Source of the DNA: Cohnella fermenti
Lineage (GTDB): Bacteria; Bacillota; Bacilli; Paenibacillales; Paenibacillaceae
Direction: 5' to 3'
NCBI RefSeq assembly: GCF_004801405.1
Contig: NZ_SSOB01000002.1
Location: forward strand, 62,001-126,000
Length of the DNA: 64,000 bases
Program-made: the position numbers and the translations under genes
Shown: piece after piece, positions 34,223-41,912 of the stretch
Layout: the number at the start of each line of letters is the position of its first letter
Numbering within the stretch: position 1 is the stretch's first letter
The notes under the pieces: generated by a model
Databases searched by the model: none
Told to the model about the DNA's origin: nothing
The model's input: only the letters and a program-made list of their open reading frames with translations

Positions 34223-34338
34223 AAAAAAATCCCCGACCGCGAGCGAGTGTGGGAGTCGGAATCCCACATTCGTCGTAGTCGGGAATTTGCGGTTCCCGGT
34301 AGAAACTCTCAGCCCGTATCGCCGAGGATATACGAATG
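34223..34338 (-). ncRNA. Guanine-class purine riboswitch with terminator
   Basis: On the - strand the aptamer (34338-34267) matches the purine consensus. P1 pairs CATTCGT with ACGAATG. P2 pairs CTCGGC with GCTGAG around loop GATACGG. The joining segment is AGTTTCTAC. P3 pairs CGGGAA with TTCCCG around CCGCAAA, and J3/1 is ACTACGA, with C at the specificity position (guanine/hypoxanthine rather than adenine). Downstream, GTCGGGGATT followed by T7 can pair perfectly with AATTCCCGAC of the P3/J3-1 strand, so the terminator and the aptamer exclude each other. That geometry predicts ligand-induced readthrough. It lies 66 bp upstream of the FAD oxidoreductase start. Confidence 0.9.
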
Positions 34339-34396
34339 AATGTGAATGTTCGCCTTGGAGCGCGGCAACGTGCCGGTTCCGCCTGGCGCACTTCAC

Positions 34397-34425
34397 ATGC
34401 TACTGCATAAATCCGTACGCGTCAA
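34397..34425 (-). promoter_or_regulatory. Putative promoter of the riboswitch transcript
   Basis: On the - strand TTGACG (34425-34420) and TAGCAT (34402-34397) are separated by 17 bases, placing transcription start about 50 bp before the aptamer. The -10 is imperfect. Confidence 0.5.
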
Positions 34426-34458
34426 GCGGGCATTCGCCTAAACATTCGATTTTTACAA

Positions 34459-34473
34459 TGATAATCCTTATCA
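34459..34473. promoter_or_regulatory. Fur-box-like 7-1-7 inverted repeat
   Basis: TGATAATCCTTATCA matches the Bacillus-type Fur (7-1-7) consensus TGATAATNATTATCA at all but one position. It lies 34 bp upstream of the -35 of the riboswitch promoter and 60 bp past the permease stop. It could give iron-dependent control of the FAD oxidoreductase. No siderophore gene is adjacent. Confidence 0.45.
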
Positions 34474-34533
34474 ATCCGTTGGCACCATGCAGAAAAACGG
34501 GCAAATCCGAACATTAGATCGGGAGCACCGCGG

Positions 34534-35868
34534 TTATCCTTCGGAATTCCGTTCCTTGCCCTTCGGAATGACCAGGTTGAGAACAAGCGCGGCGATTGCC
34601 CCGACGGCCGTGCCCGAGGACAGAATGTAGTTCACGATATCCGGAAGGGTGTACAGCACATCCGACGGGAATACCGTCAGGCCGAGCGTCAGCGCGATCG
34701 GAATGCCCACAATCATCATGTTGCGGTCGTCGATCTTGAGCGGCTGGATGACCTTCATGCCGTTCATTAGAATAGCGACACAGACAATGGCGAAAATACC
34801 GTTGATGACCGGTTCCGGGATACAGGTGATGAGCACGGACAGCTTCGGCAGAAGACCCAGGGCGAGCAGAATGACCCCCCCGGCCATAATCGCCATGCGG
34901 CTGGCGACGCCCGTCACGGCAATGAGGCCCGCGTTCGAGGAGTAGCCCGTCATCGGCGAGCCGCCGAAGATCGAGCCGGCGAAGCAGCCGATGCCTTCGC
35001 CGAATGCGCCGCGATTCAGCCGCTTCTCGGTCAGCTCGCTGCCGGTTACGGAGGAGACGACGAACCAGGTGCCGGTTGTCTCGATCAGGACGATCAGGTA
35101 AACGACGGCCATCGTCAGCACGGCGCTCAGGTCGAAGGTCGGCGTTCCGAACGGGAACAGCTTGGGCAGCTTCACCCAGCTCGCATCCTTGACCGGCGAG
35201 AAGTCGACCGTCCCGTAGAAGGAAGCTACGAGCGTGCCGATCACAATCGCGAAGATGACGGAGAGGAGGCGGAACAGCGTTCCTCCGCGCTTCAGCTTGT
35301 TGCCCAGCAGCATGCAGACGACGAGCACGGCGGCGGAGACGCCCGCAACCGTCACGTTATGCCCGAGATTGCCGGGAGACGTGAAGATGCTGTTCATTGC
35401 CGACGGAATGAGCGTGACGCCGACAACCATAATAACGGTGCCGCCGACGACCGGAGGAATGACCTTGCGAACGGCTTTGGCGAACCACTTCAGCGGCAAG
35501 CCGAGAATCGCGATCAGCAGAGCGCCCGGCAGCAGGCTGCCCGTCATCGCGGCCAGGCCGAGCTTGTTGCCGATGGCGGCCATCGCTCCGATCGGAATAT
35601 AAGAAGGGCCCTGGACAACCGGAAGACGCAGGAAGATGCCTGTCTGGATCAGCGTTCCGATCCCCGTGGCCAGGAAGCACATCTGGATGAAGAACGAGGT
35701 GTCGCCGCCGCTTAAGCCGAGCAGACCGGCGATGATGATGGGGGCGATGTACAGGTCCATGGCCAGCACGTGCTGGAGTCCGAGCAAGAAAGCTTTGCCT
35801 GTGCCGATCTTGTCGTCGACTCCGACCAATAATCCGTTGCTTTGCGCTGTTGTCTGTTGCTGCTGCAT
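34534..35868 (-). CDS. NCS2-family purine (xanthine/uracil) permease
   Basis: 444 residues with about 12-14 membrane helices and NCS2 motifs: GLQHVLAMDLYIAPIIIAGL, the QGPSYIPIGA segment and FGGSPMTGYSSNAGLIAVTG. It imports a purine base (xanthine, guanine or urate) or uracil with protons. The start MQQQQTTAQ at 35868 is preferred; GGAGG lies 15 bases upstream, somewhat long, and the frame stays open to 35997 without a better site. It is divergent from the Rieske oxygenase gene and upstream of the guanine-riboswitch-controlled gene, which favours a purine substrate. Confidence 0.9.
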   Translation of the reverse strand: MQQQQTTAQSNGLLVGVDDKIGTGKAFLLGLQHVLAMDLYIAPIIIAGLLGLSGGDTSFFIQMCFLATGIGTLIQTGIFLRLPVVQGPSYIPIGAMAAIGNKLGLAAMTGSLLPGALLIAILGLPLKWFAKAVRKVIPPVVGGTVIMVVGVTLIPSAMNSIFTSPGNLGHNVTVAGVSAAVLVVCMLLGNKLKRGGTLFRLLSVIFAIVIGTLVASFYGTVDFSPVKDASWVKLPKLFPFGTPTFDLSAVLTMAVVYLIVLIETTGTWFVVSSVTGSELTEKRLNRGAFGEGIGCFAGSIFGGSPMTGYSSNAGLIAVTGVASRMAIMAGGVILLALGLLPKLSVLITCIPEPVINGIFAIVCVAILMNGMKVIQPLKIDDRNMMIVGIPIALTLGLTVFPSDVLYTLPDIVNYILSSGTAVGAIAALVLNLVIPKGKERNSEG

Positions 35869-36045
35869 GATGCTCGTTGGAGGCCTCCTCATGTTGGGGG
35901 TGATTCGAGTAGCGACCGTTTGATTATAGTGTACTTTTGGTGAAAAGTATAGATTTTTACGGACGTTTGATTGTAAACTGTAACTAAATGTTCGCATTTA
36001 ACGTTCAAACAACATGTGACGACAACATGGAAAAGAGGATATTCG

Positions 36046-37041
36046 ATGACGACAACTATGACCGCTGCCTCCCTCGATCCGGTACTCGCGAATGACTGGA
36101 TCGTCGCCTGCCGCTCGTCCGATCTGCGGGACCGACCGATTCCGATCGTCATCCTGCGCGAGAGACTCGTTCTGTTCCGGACGGAGGAAGGCGTTCATGC
36201 CTTCTCCGACCTGTGCGTCCACCGCGGAGCCGCTCTGTCGCTCGGCTGCGTCCGGGAAGGCCGACTCGTATGCCCTTATCACGAATGGGAATACAGCACG
36301 GACGGCGCCTGCGCCAAGATTCCCCAGCTTCCGGCCAGCCAGGCGATCCCGCTCAAAGCCCGCGCCAGGACATTCGCCTGCGTCGAACGCTACGGGCTCG
36401 TCTGGGTGAACCTCGCGGGGAATGAGCCTCCTCTCGTAACCTACCCCGAAGACGACGATTCTACTTTCCGCAACGTCATCTGGGGGCCGCAAGAGGTGAA
36501 CGCCAATCCGCCGCGCATCGTCGAGAACTTCCTCGACGTCGGCCACCTCGCCTTCATCCACCAAGGCTATCTCGGCATGCCCGATCACGCGGAGATCGGG
36601 GATTACCGCATGGTTGAAGAAGAAGACGGCATCCGCTCCGAGGAGATCGCGGTGTTCCAGCCCGATCCCGACGGCTCCGGGCAAGCGAAGAACGTCTACT
36701 ACACGTACAAGATTCTCAGGCCGCTCACCGTCCGCTTCACGAAGCGCGACCGCGAGCTCGGCAACCTGATGACGATCCTGCTGACCGTCCGTCCCGTCGA
36801 CGAAGGCAAGTCGGTTGCCTACGGCATCCTCTCCTTCAACTACGACACGGGCACAACCGACGAGGAGATCGTCGAGTTCCAGGACATGATCTTCGCGCAG
36901 GACAAGCCGATCGTCGAGAACCAGAAGCCGGAGAACCTGCCGCTCGACCTGCAGGCCGAGCTGTCGCTCCGCTGCGACCGCGTCAGCATCGCCTATCGCC
37001 AATACCTGAAGAAGCTGGGCGTCGCCCTGGGCACGGCTTAA
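36046..37041 (+). CDS. Rieske non-haem iron oxygenase
   Basis: 331 residues. The Rieske [2Fe-2S] site is CVHRG (Cys57, His59) and CPYH (Cys76, His79). The mononuclear iron site is NFLDVGHLAFIH (Asp164, His167, His172), the spacing used in ring-hydroxylating and demethylating oxygenases. Electrons must come from a separate reductase; none with obvious ferredoxin domains is next door. Start 36046 follows AGAGG; GTG at 36016 is an alternative. It is divergent from the purine permease. Rieske enzymes acting on purines are known (HpxD of Klebsiella, NdmA/B caffeine demethylases), so a purine substrate is a reasonable guess, not shown. Confidence 0.9.
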   Translation: MTTTMTAASLDPVLANDWIVACRSSDLRDRPIPIVILRERLVLFRTEEGVHAFSDLCVHRGAALSLGCVREGRLVCPYHEWEYSTDGACAKIPQLPASQAIPLKARARTFACVERYGLVWVNLAGNEPPLVTYPEDDDSTFRNVIWGPQEVNANPPRIVENFLDVGHLAFIHQGYLGMPDHAEIGDYRMVEEEDGIRSEEIAVFQPDPDGSGQAKNVYYTYKILRPLTVRFTKRDRELGNLMTILLTVRPVDEGKSVAYGILSFNYDTGTTDEEIVEFQDMIFAQDKPIVENQKPENLPLDLQAELSLRCDRVSIAYRQYLKKLGVALGTA

Positions 37042-37056
37042 CTGTCGGGCTGCTCG

Positions 37057-37110
37057 GGCGGCACTGGCTTCTCCGGCGGCACTGGCTTCTCCGGCGGCGC
37101 TGGTTGCTCG
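37057..37110. repeat. 18-bp tandem repeat after the Rieske gene
   Basis: Two identical units GGCGGCACTGGCTTCTCC (37057-37074, 37075-37092) and a third degenerate one (37093-37110), followed by more GGCTGCTCGG-type sequence to about 37140. On the - strand it would encode a PPEKPV-type Pro/Glu repeat, but that frame starts inside the hairpin element and has no ribosome site, so I do not call a gene. Between here and 37263 nothing else is recognisable. Confidence 0.6.
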
Positions 37111-37263
37111 GGCTGCTCGGGTGGCGTCGGCACCGTCGGTTCCTCCGGCTGCTCGAGCCCGGCGAGCCCCGTGCGGGGCCAGTCGAGTCCAGCCTGCGCC
37201 CCTGCGGGTCGTTCGATCCCCTGCCGAGTCGTTCTCCCCCCCGCGAGCCCGGCGACCTGCGCG

Positions 37264-37450
37264 ATTTTATGTGGTTTTTCACATTCAGCAGCCTCGATTC
37301 CCAATGAATCGAGGCATTTTATGCGGTTTTTCGCATAAATAAGGGCCGTTCCGCGTGGAACAGCCCTCATGAATGTGGTTTTTCGCATAGAATCGTTCAA
37401 ACTGCCCGTTATGGGGCCGCGCCAATGTGATTTTTCACATATATCCCGGC
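37264..37450 (+). repeat. Four-hairpin interspersed element, copy C
   Basis: Hairpins begin at 37269 (ATGTGGTTTTTCACAT), 37321 (ATGCGGTTTTTCGCAT), 37373 and 37425 (ATGTGATTTTTCACAT, perfect), spacing exactly 52, 52 and 52 bp. In this copy the first two spacers are themselves hairpins: GCCTCGATTC/GAATCGAGGC with a 5-base loop and AGGGCCGTTCC/GGAACAGCCCT. The third spacer (AGAATCGTTCAAACTGCCCG) matches the other copies. It lies between convergent genes. The stretch 37451-37546 shows only loose GGCTCATCGG-type repetition. Confidence 0.88.
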
Positions 37451-37546
37451 ATTCTGCGGCATCGACGGCTTGATCGGCTCCAGCAGCTTCAGCCGTTCCA
37501 TCGGCCTCATCGGCTCCATGCGCCTCACCGGCCGAGCCTGCCCTGC

Positions 37547-38410
37547 CTACCCCGTCACCCGCTGGACGTCCACATGGACGCTCAGCGTCTGCACGCCGGT
37601 GCCGCGATAGACGCCCTTCACCGGGACGATGTCCAGATAGTCTCGCCCGTGGGCGAGCTTAACGTAGCGCCAATCGACGAGCCCGTTGTTCGTCGGATCG
37701 AAGCCCTGCCAGCCCATGCCGGGGACGTACACCTCCACCCACGCGTGCGATGCCTGCTCGAAGTCGGCATCCCGGCCCTGCAGGTCGCCGACGAAGTGGT
37801 AGCCGCTGACGTAGCGCGCCGCCACCCCCTTGATCCGGCAGACGGACAGCAGCAGGTGCGCGAAGTCCTGGCACACGCCCGCGCCGAGGCCGATAAGCTC
37901 GTCCGAAGTCGTATGCACTCCGGTCGAGAGCGGCTTGTACTCGAAGTCGTTGAAGATCCGTTCGCAGGCGCTCTTCACGAACGCGAACACCCCGCCTTCT
38001 TCCCCTTCGATGCTCAGCGCGAAGTTGACCACGCTCGGGTGGAAGGACGCGTATACGGTCGGGAGCAAGTACTCCGCGTTCGCATTGATGAATTCCTCGC
38101 TCTTCACCTTGTTCCACGAAGCGACAGGGTCTCCCTCGAGCCCCTTCTTCATCTCCGAGTCCCGAGTGACGACCGTCGAGCGCGACGTGATCACGAGCTC
38201 GCGGTGCGGGTCGTTCGCCGTGAACGAATAGACGCGGTTGCCGAAGTAGTCCTCGTAGGACATAAGCGAGACGTTCGGCTCGATTGTAAGCTGGTGCTGG
38301 TAGCAGGCTTGGCGTTCGTCGGTCCTCGGGGCGAGCCGGAGCTCATTGACACTGTCCGTCACCGGGTCCGCGTAATAGTATCTCGTAACGTGGCTGATCT
38401 CCAATCTCAC
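37547..38410 (-). CDS. Transglutaminase-like protein
   Basis: 287 residues from a GTG at 38410, seven bases after GGAGG. An N-terminal beta domain (MRLEISHVTRYYYADPVTDS) is followed by a transglutaminase core with Cys in GLGAGVCQDFAHLLLS, His in ASHAWVEVYVPG and Asp in GFDPTNN. The family includes cysteine peptidase-like enzymes acting on peptide bonds or isopeptides. It overlaps the alpha-E gene by four bases and is third in the ATP-grasp/alpha-E/transglutaminase operon. A longer upstream frame overlaps the alpha-E gene out of register and is rejected. Confidence 0.92.
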   Translation of the reverse strand: MRLEISHVTRYYYADPVTDSVNELRLAPRTDERQACYQHQLTIEPNVSLMSYEDYFGNRVYSFTANDPHRELVITSRSTVVTRDSEMKKGLEGDPVASWNKVKSEEFINANAEYLLPTVYASFHPSVVNFALSIEGEEGGVFAFVKSACERIFNDFEYKPLSTGVHTTSDELIGLGAGVCQDFAHLLLSVCRIKGVAARYVSGYHFVGDLQGRDADFEQASHAWVEVYVPGMGWQGFDPTNNGLVDWRYVKLAHGRDYLDIVPVKGVYRGTGVQTLSVHVDVQRVTG

Positions 38411-39360
38411 GCGATGACCTCCCTCCCGTGGGGAAAGAAAAAGGTCTTCGCCATCGATTCGCCCAGCAGGTTGTTCGTCGCCAGCAGTTGCTGAAGCACG
38501 CTTCCCAGCGAGCTGAACGTAATGTCCTGGCGCTCCAGCCAGCTCAGCTCCGAGCGGGCCTTGCTCGCCTGGCGAATGATCTTCTCGAGCGAGCTCCCCG
38601 AACGATCGGACTTCGAGCGCATCGCCTTCATGTTCGATTCGAAGGAAGCGAGCGCGAAGTGGGCGGAGCGCGGGAACGTCTCCTGCAGCAGCAGGAACGA
38701 CGCCACCTCTTCCATGCTCAGCTCGTCGATGCCAAGGCGCCGGTACGCCTCGTAGCCGCCGACCGACTTCAGCACCGCCAGCAGGTAAGAGTACGAGGAT
38801 TGTCCCTTCTCCTCCACGGTCTGGCAGACGGAATCGAGCAGGCGCACAATATTCTCGGAGCGTTCCAGATAACGTCCGCTCTCCAGCATGCACCACGATT
38901 CGTCCCTCATGGCGATGGAGACGAGCGTGCCCTGGAAGGCGGCAAGCCCTTCCTTGACCCTCTCGAAGAACCGATGGGGCTCGGCGAGAACTTCCCCGAT
39001 CGTCATCTGGCGCAGCCACAGGTAGAAGCTGTTGAACAGATTCCACAGCTCCGAGGGAAGCTGCTCGCGAATCTTCTTCAGATTATCCCGCGCCTGGATG
39101 ACGCAGGTGAGCAGGGAGTTCGTCTGCTCGGTGTCCAAGAGGAGGAATTGCAGCGCGCTGCGTTCGTTGAATTCGCCGTAGCGCTCAAGGTATGCGGAGC
39201 TATCGCCGATCGCTCCCGAGATTCTGCGCCATACCCCTTCGTCGGGTCCGATCGAATCCTCGCGAATATGATAATACACGTCGATCAATCTTGCATGATT
39301 CTCCGCCCGCTCCGTATATCGGCCAATCCAGAACAGGGACTCCGCAGCCCGATCCAGCAT
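38407..39360 (-). CDS. Alpha-E domain protein (DUF403)
   Basis: 317 residues, almost entirely helical, starting MLDRAAESLFWIGRYTERAE, the hallmark of the alpha-E superfamily, with YLERSENIVRLLDSVCQT in the middle. No enzymatic motif is known. The gene has GGAGG before the ATG, follows the ATP-grasp gene by 13 bp and overlaps the transglutaminase gene. Genomic studies associate the trio with an uncharacterised peptide-tagging or peptide-synthesis system. Confidence 0.92.
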   Translation of the reverse strand: MLDRAAESLFWIGRYTERAENHARLIDVYYHIREDSIGPDEGVWRRISGAIGDSSAYLERYGEFNERSALQFLLLDTEQTNSLLTCVIQARDNLKKIREQLPSELWNLFNSFYLWLRQMTIGEVLAEPHRFFERVKEGLAAFQGTLVSIAMRDESWCMLESGRYLERSENIVRLLDSVCQTVEEKGQSSYSYLLAVLKSVGGYEAYRRLGIDELSMEEVASFLLLQETFPRSAHFALASFESNMKAMRSKSDRSGSSLEKIIRQASKARSELSWLERQDITFSSLGSVLQQLLATNNLLGESMAKTFFFPHGREVIA

Positions 39361-39373
39361 GGCTCTCCCTCCT

Positions 39374-40831
39374 TTATCTCGTCAATACCCACGTGTCCTT
39401 GCAGCCGCCGCCCTGCGACGAGTTGACGACAAGCGAGCCTTCCTTCATCGCGACCCGCGTCAGGCCGCCCGGAAGGACGTGCACGTTGCGCCCGTTCATC
39501 AGCGCGAACACGCGAAGATCGATATGCCTTGAGCTCATTCGGCCGTCCAGGCAGATCGGCGCCGTCGACAACTGAATGGTCGGCTGCGCGATATAGTTGT
39601 CCGGGTTCTCCCGGATCTTCTCGGCGAACCGCATTCTCTCCTGCTCGGTCGACGAAGGCCCGATCAGCATCCCGTAGCCGCCGGACAGAGACGTCTCCTT
39701 CACCACCATCTGATCGAGTCTCTCCAGCACGTATTCGCGCTCTTCCGGACGGCTCATCAGATAAGTAGGCACGTTCGAGAGAATCGGCGACTCGTTCAGG
39801 TAGTAGCGGATCATATCCGGCACGAACGAATAGATCGCCTTGTCGTCGGCCACTCCCGTTCCCGGAGCATTCGCAATCGCGACGTTGCCGAACCGGTACG
39901 CGTTCATCAGTCCCGCGACCCCAAGCATCGAGTCGGGGCGGAACGCCAACGGGTCCAGATAGTCGTCGTCGATCCTGCGGTAGATGACATCGACCTTCTT
40001 CAGTCCGCTTAAGCCGCGAATGTAGATCTTGTTGTCCCGGCAGACGAGGTCCCGTCCTTCGACGAGCTCGAGACCCATCTGCTGGGCGAGGAAGGTATGC
40101 TCGAAGTAGGCGGAATTGAAGCTGCCCGGCGTCAGCAAGGCGATCACGGGATCGGCCTTGTCTCCGGGAGCCAGGTTGCGCAGGGCAGCCCGGAAAGCGC
40201 TGAGCGAATGATCGATTCCACGCACTGAATGCGAGAAGTACAGCTCGGGGAAGTCGTGGGTCATGATCGAACGGCTCTTATAGATGTAAGAGAAGCCCGA
40301 CGGAGAACGCAGATTGTCTTCGAGAACGAAGTATTTGCCATGATCGTCGCGAATCAGATCGATTCCCGAAGCGTTCACGTAGACGCCCCCGGGCACGGAC
40401 AATCTCATCATCTCGGTCCGGAAGTAACGGTTGCCCATGATCATCCGCCGGGGAATAAGGCCGTCCTTGAAGATGTTCTGCTCATGATAAACGTCTTGAA
40501 GGAAGAGATTCAAAGCTCGTACGCGTTGGCTCACCCCCTGCTCGATCGTGTCCCATTCCTCGCTCGGGATGATCCGGGGGACAAAATCGAACGGGATCGT
40601 GCGCTCAAGCGCGTCCGGCTGCTCGGATTGGGCAAGGGTGAACGTAATGCCTTCTTCGAGCAATCGGCGATTCATCGTACTCTGCCGGGCCGCACGCTCC
40701 TCGAAGCTTAACCGCGACAGGATGGATTGGACCTTCGCGTAGTGAGGGCGTACGGAGTTGCCATCGAACATCTCGTCGTAGAAATGGGATGGCGAAGGAG
40801 ATTTGGACGTAATGGCGTTCCATAATTCCAT
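39374..40831 (-). CDS. Circularly permuted ATP-grasp protein
   Basis: 485 residues (MELWNAITSK start at 40831, GAGGAG upstream; an in-frame extension to 40918 is less likely). Motifs include VYVNASGIDLIRDDHGKYFV, LEDNLRSPSGFSYIYKSRS, and VKETSLSGGYGMLIGPSSTE near the end, characteristic of type 2 circularly permuted ATP-grasp proteins. ATP-grasp enzymes join a carboxylate to an amine through acyl-phosphate. It is first gene of the three-gene operon, with a consensus promoter at 40942-40970. Confidence 0.93.
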   Translation of the reverse strand: MELWNAITSKSPSPSHFYDEMFDGNSVRPHYAKVQSILSRLSFEERAARQSTMNRRLLEEGITFTLAQSEQPDALERTIPFDFVPRIIPSEEWDTIEQGVSQRVRALNLFLQDVYHEQNIFKDGLIPRRMIMGNRYFRTEMMRLSVPGGVYVNASGIDLIRDDHGKYFVLEDNLRSPSGFSYIYKSRSIMTHDFPELYFSHSVRGIDHSLSAFRAALRNLAPGDKADPVIALLTPGSFNSAYFEHTFLAQQMGLELVEGRDLVCRDNKIYIRGLSGLKKVDVIYRRIDDDYLDPLAFRPDSMLGVAGLMNAYRFGNVAIANAPGTGVADDKAIYSFVPDMIRYYLNESPILSNVPTYLMSRPEEREYVLERLDQMVVKETSLSGGYGMLIGPSSTEQERMRFAEKIRENPDNYIAQPTIQLSTAPICLDGRMSSRHIDLRVFALMNGRNVHVLPGGLTRVAMKEGSLVVNSSQGGGCKDTWVLTR

Positions 40832-40941
40832 TCGGAGCGGCTCCTCTTTGCTCGGATAGGGAGGAGAGAAGCCTTTCCTCCTTTCACGCGGGTTTCCGAT
40901 ACCCCGATCCGTGCGCACGGTGAGGATTGGTATTAGTAGAT

Positions 40942-40970
40942 ATCATATGCCCGCCTTTCTTTTATGTCAA
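40942..40970 (-). promoter_or_regulatory. Consensus sigma-A promoter of the ATP-grasp operon
   Basis: On the - strand TTGACA (40970-40965), 17 bases, TATGAT (40947-40942). Start of transcription would be about 100 bp upstream of the ATG at 40831. The remainder of 40832-41054 is AT-rich with no gene. Confidence 0.75.
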
Positions 40971-41054
40971 TATTTATTACGTATAATTAACAATTTTACG
41001 GTTATTTATTACGTTAATGTTCCCTATCGCGTTAGTTTTGGGTCATATTTCGAC

Positions 41055-41094
41055 AAAAAAAGAAGCAAATCCGACCTCTTGCCGCATCTGCTTC
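41055..41094 (-). terminator. Rho-independent terminator after ccdC-like gene
   Basis: On the - strand GAAGCAGAT (from 41094) pairs with ATTTGCTTC (to 41062) and is followed by seven T residues (41061-41055). A perfect palindrome CCGAACGTTCGG with T5 (about 41095-41111) lies next to it and could be a second small terminator. Confidence 0.75.
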
Positions 41095-41137
41095 CGAACG
41101 TTCGGTTTTTATTAAGTTTACGCTCGCAGGAGTCCTT

Positions 41138-41653
41138 TTATGCTTGTCTGGCGCTCCGATCCGACTCCAACTCCGGCATCGCCATTCGCCGTTCTACCTC
41201 CGCATACCCCTTCCACATCGCAAGCCGCCATGGAAGCAGCATTCCGAAGGCCAGCAGGAAGAACACACCCGCCGACTGCGGGATCGTCACATAGTCGTCC
41301 ACCACATCATGAAGAATGACCCTTACCGCCAAGAGCGCGACGATGATCACAATAAAGATTTTGGACCTCTTCAGGAAGATCTGCCCGTCCTTCACCTCGA
41401 ACTTCGACGTCGCGATCAGCGGATAAGCGAAGAAGATCGCTCCGACGACGAAGGCGGCGAGCCCCCAGAGCCACGGAATCCGCGTATCCGGAACGACGAA
41501 CATGAGGAAGCCCGTAGCCATCCCGAGAGGCGGGGCGATGATCTTGCGAAGCGATGTCGGCCGATTGGCCGCCTTAAGCCTTACTATAATAACCGCCAAC
41601 CCTGCCAGAAGAGAGCCTAGCAGCGAGAGAAGCTGCGGAAGCGTCACACCCAT
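41138..41653 (-). CDS. CcdC-like membrane protein
   Basis: 171 residues with about five membrane helices. Family matches include AVIIVRLKAANRPTSLRKII, YPLIATSKFEVKDGQIFLKR and GVFFLLAFGMLLPWRLAMWK, closely paralleling Bacillus CcdC (DUF1453). CcdC is named for a link with cytochrome c maturation in Bacillus, but its biochemical role is unclear. ATG at 41653 lies close behind GGAGG; a TTG one codon earlier is possible. It is monocistronic with its own terminator. Confidence 0.85.
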   Translation of the reverse strand: MGVTLPQLLSLLGSLLAGLAVIIVRLKAANRPTSLRKIIAPPLGMATGFLMFVVPDTRIPWLWGLAAFVVGAIFFAYPLIATSKFEVKDGQIFLKRSKIFIVIIVALLAVRVILHDVVDDYVTIPQSAGVFFLLAFGMLLPWRLAMWKGYAEVERRMAMPELESDRSARQA

Positions 41654-41839
41654 CAATCCTCCAACCGTCGGATAATAACCTGCTTTACTCCCCTATTTTA
41701 CTCTTCCGGGCAGATCGGAGCAAACCCCCGAGGCCCCGGTAGCCGCACCCGTTTATCTATGATAGAATGAAGGGACTGCAACAGCATGTGCGAAAATAAA
41801 GCGACAGTCGCGTTTGACGAAGGAGGGTGGCGAACACCC

Positions 41840-41902
41840 ATGATGAGACATGCGGAATATCTTTGCCTTGATCAGGTCTTCAGCCGCCGGCTGAGGACCT
41901 GA
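41840..41902 (+). CDS. 20-codon leader peptide upstream of the CDF transporter
   Basis: A short frame encoding MMRHAEYLCLDQVFSRRLRT, stop TGA at 41900-41902. GGAGGG at about 41822-41827 is a good ribosome site 12 bases before the first ATG, and GGGTG/CACCC (hairpin loop GCGAA) lies between them. The last 10 codons are the terminator stem itself, so the ribosome's position decides whether the hairpin forms. A GCATGT/ACATGC pairing (about 41784/41847) encloses the leader start. This is the arrangement of translation attenuation. No matching family is known to me. Confidence 0.7.
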   Translation: MMRHAEYLCLDQVFSRRLRT

Positions 41903-41912
41903 TTTATTTTTG
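41872..41912 (+). terminator. Attenuator terminator inside the CDF leader
   Basis: Left arm TCAGGTCTTCAGCC (41872-41885), loop GCC, right arm GGCTGAGGACCTGA (41889-41902); 14 paired bases with one G-T. TTTATTTTTG follows. It lies 35 bp before the CDF start, so it must be bypassed for transporter expression. A TATGAT -10-like hexamer sits at about 41758-41763; a -35 is not obvious. Upstream to 41657 nothing else is seen. Confidence 0.88.

Noticed and set aside
35930-36015. PurR boxes between the permease and Rieske genes
   Set aside because: Only one loose GCGAACATTT half-match is visible; the paired inverted boxes are missing.
37038-37400. 120-codon frame with Pro/Glu repeats at the end of the Rieske gene, minus strand
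   Set aside because: It starts inside the hairpin element, runs through an 18-bp tandem repeat and overlaps the Rieske stop; no ribosome site or family signature.
37264-37450. CRISPR-like layout (short palindromic repeats with 36-base spacers)
   Set aside because: Repeats are only 16 bp, there are only four per locus, spacers are conserved between loci rather than unique, and no cas gene is present.
38411-39046. Upstream extension of the transglutaminase
   Set aside because: Overlaps the alpha-E gene in another frame; the GTG at 38410 has GGAGG at correct spacing.
41760-41860. NiCo (czcD) or Mn (yybP-ykoY) riboswitch before the CDF gene
   Set aside because: The conserved cores of those families, as I know them, are not found; the leader peptide explains the region better. 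A covariance search would settle it.
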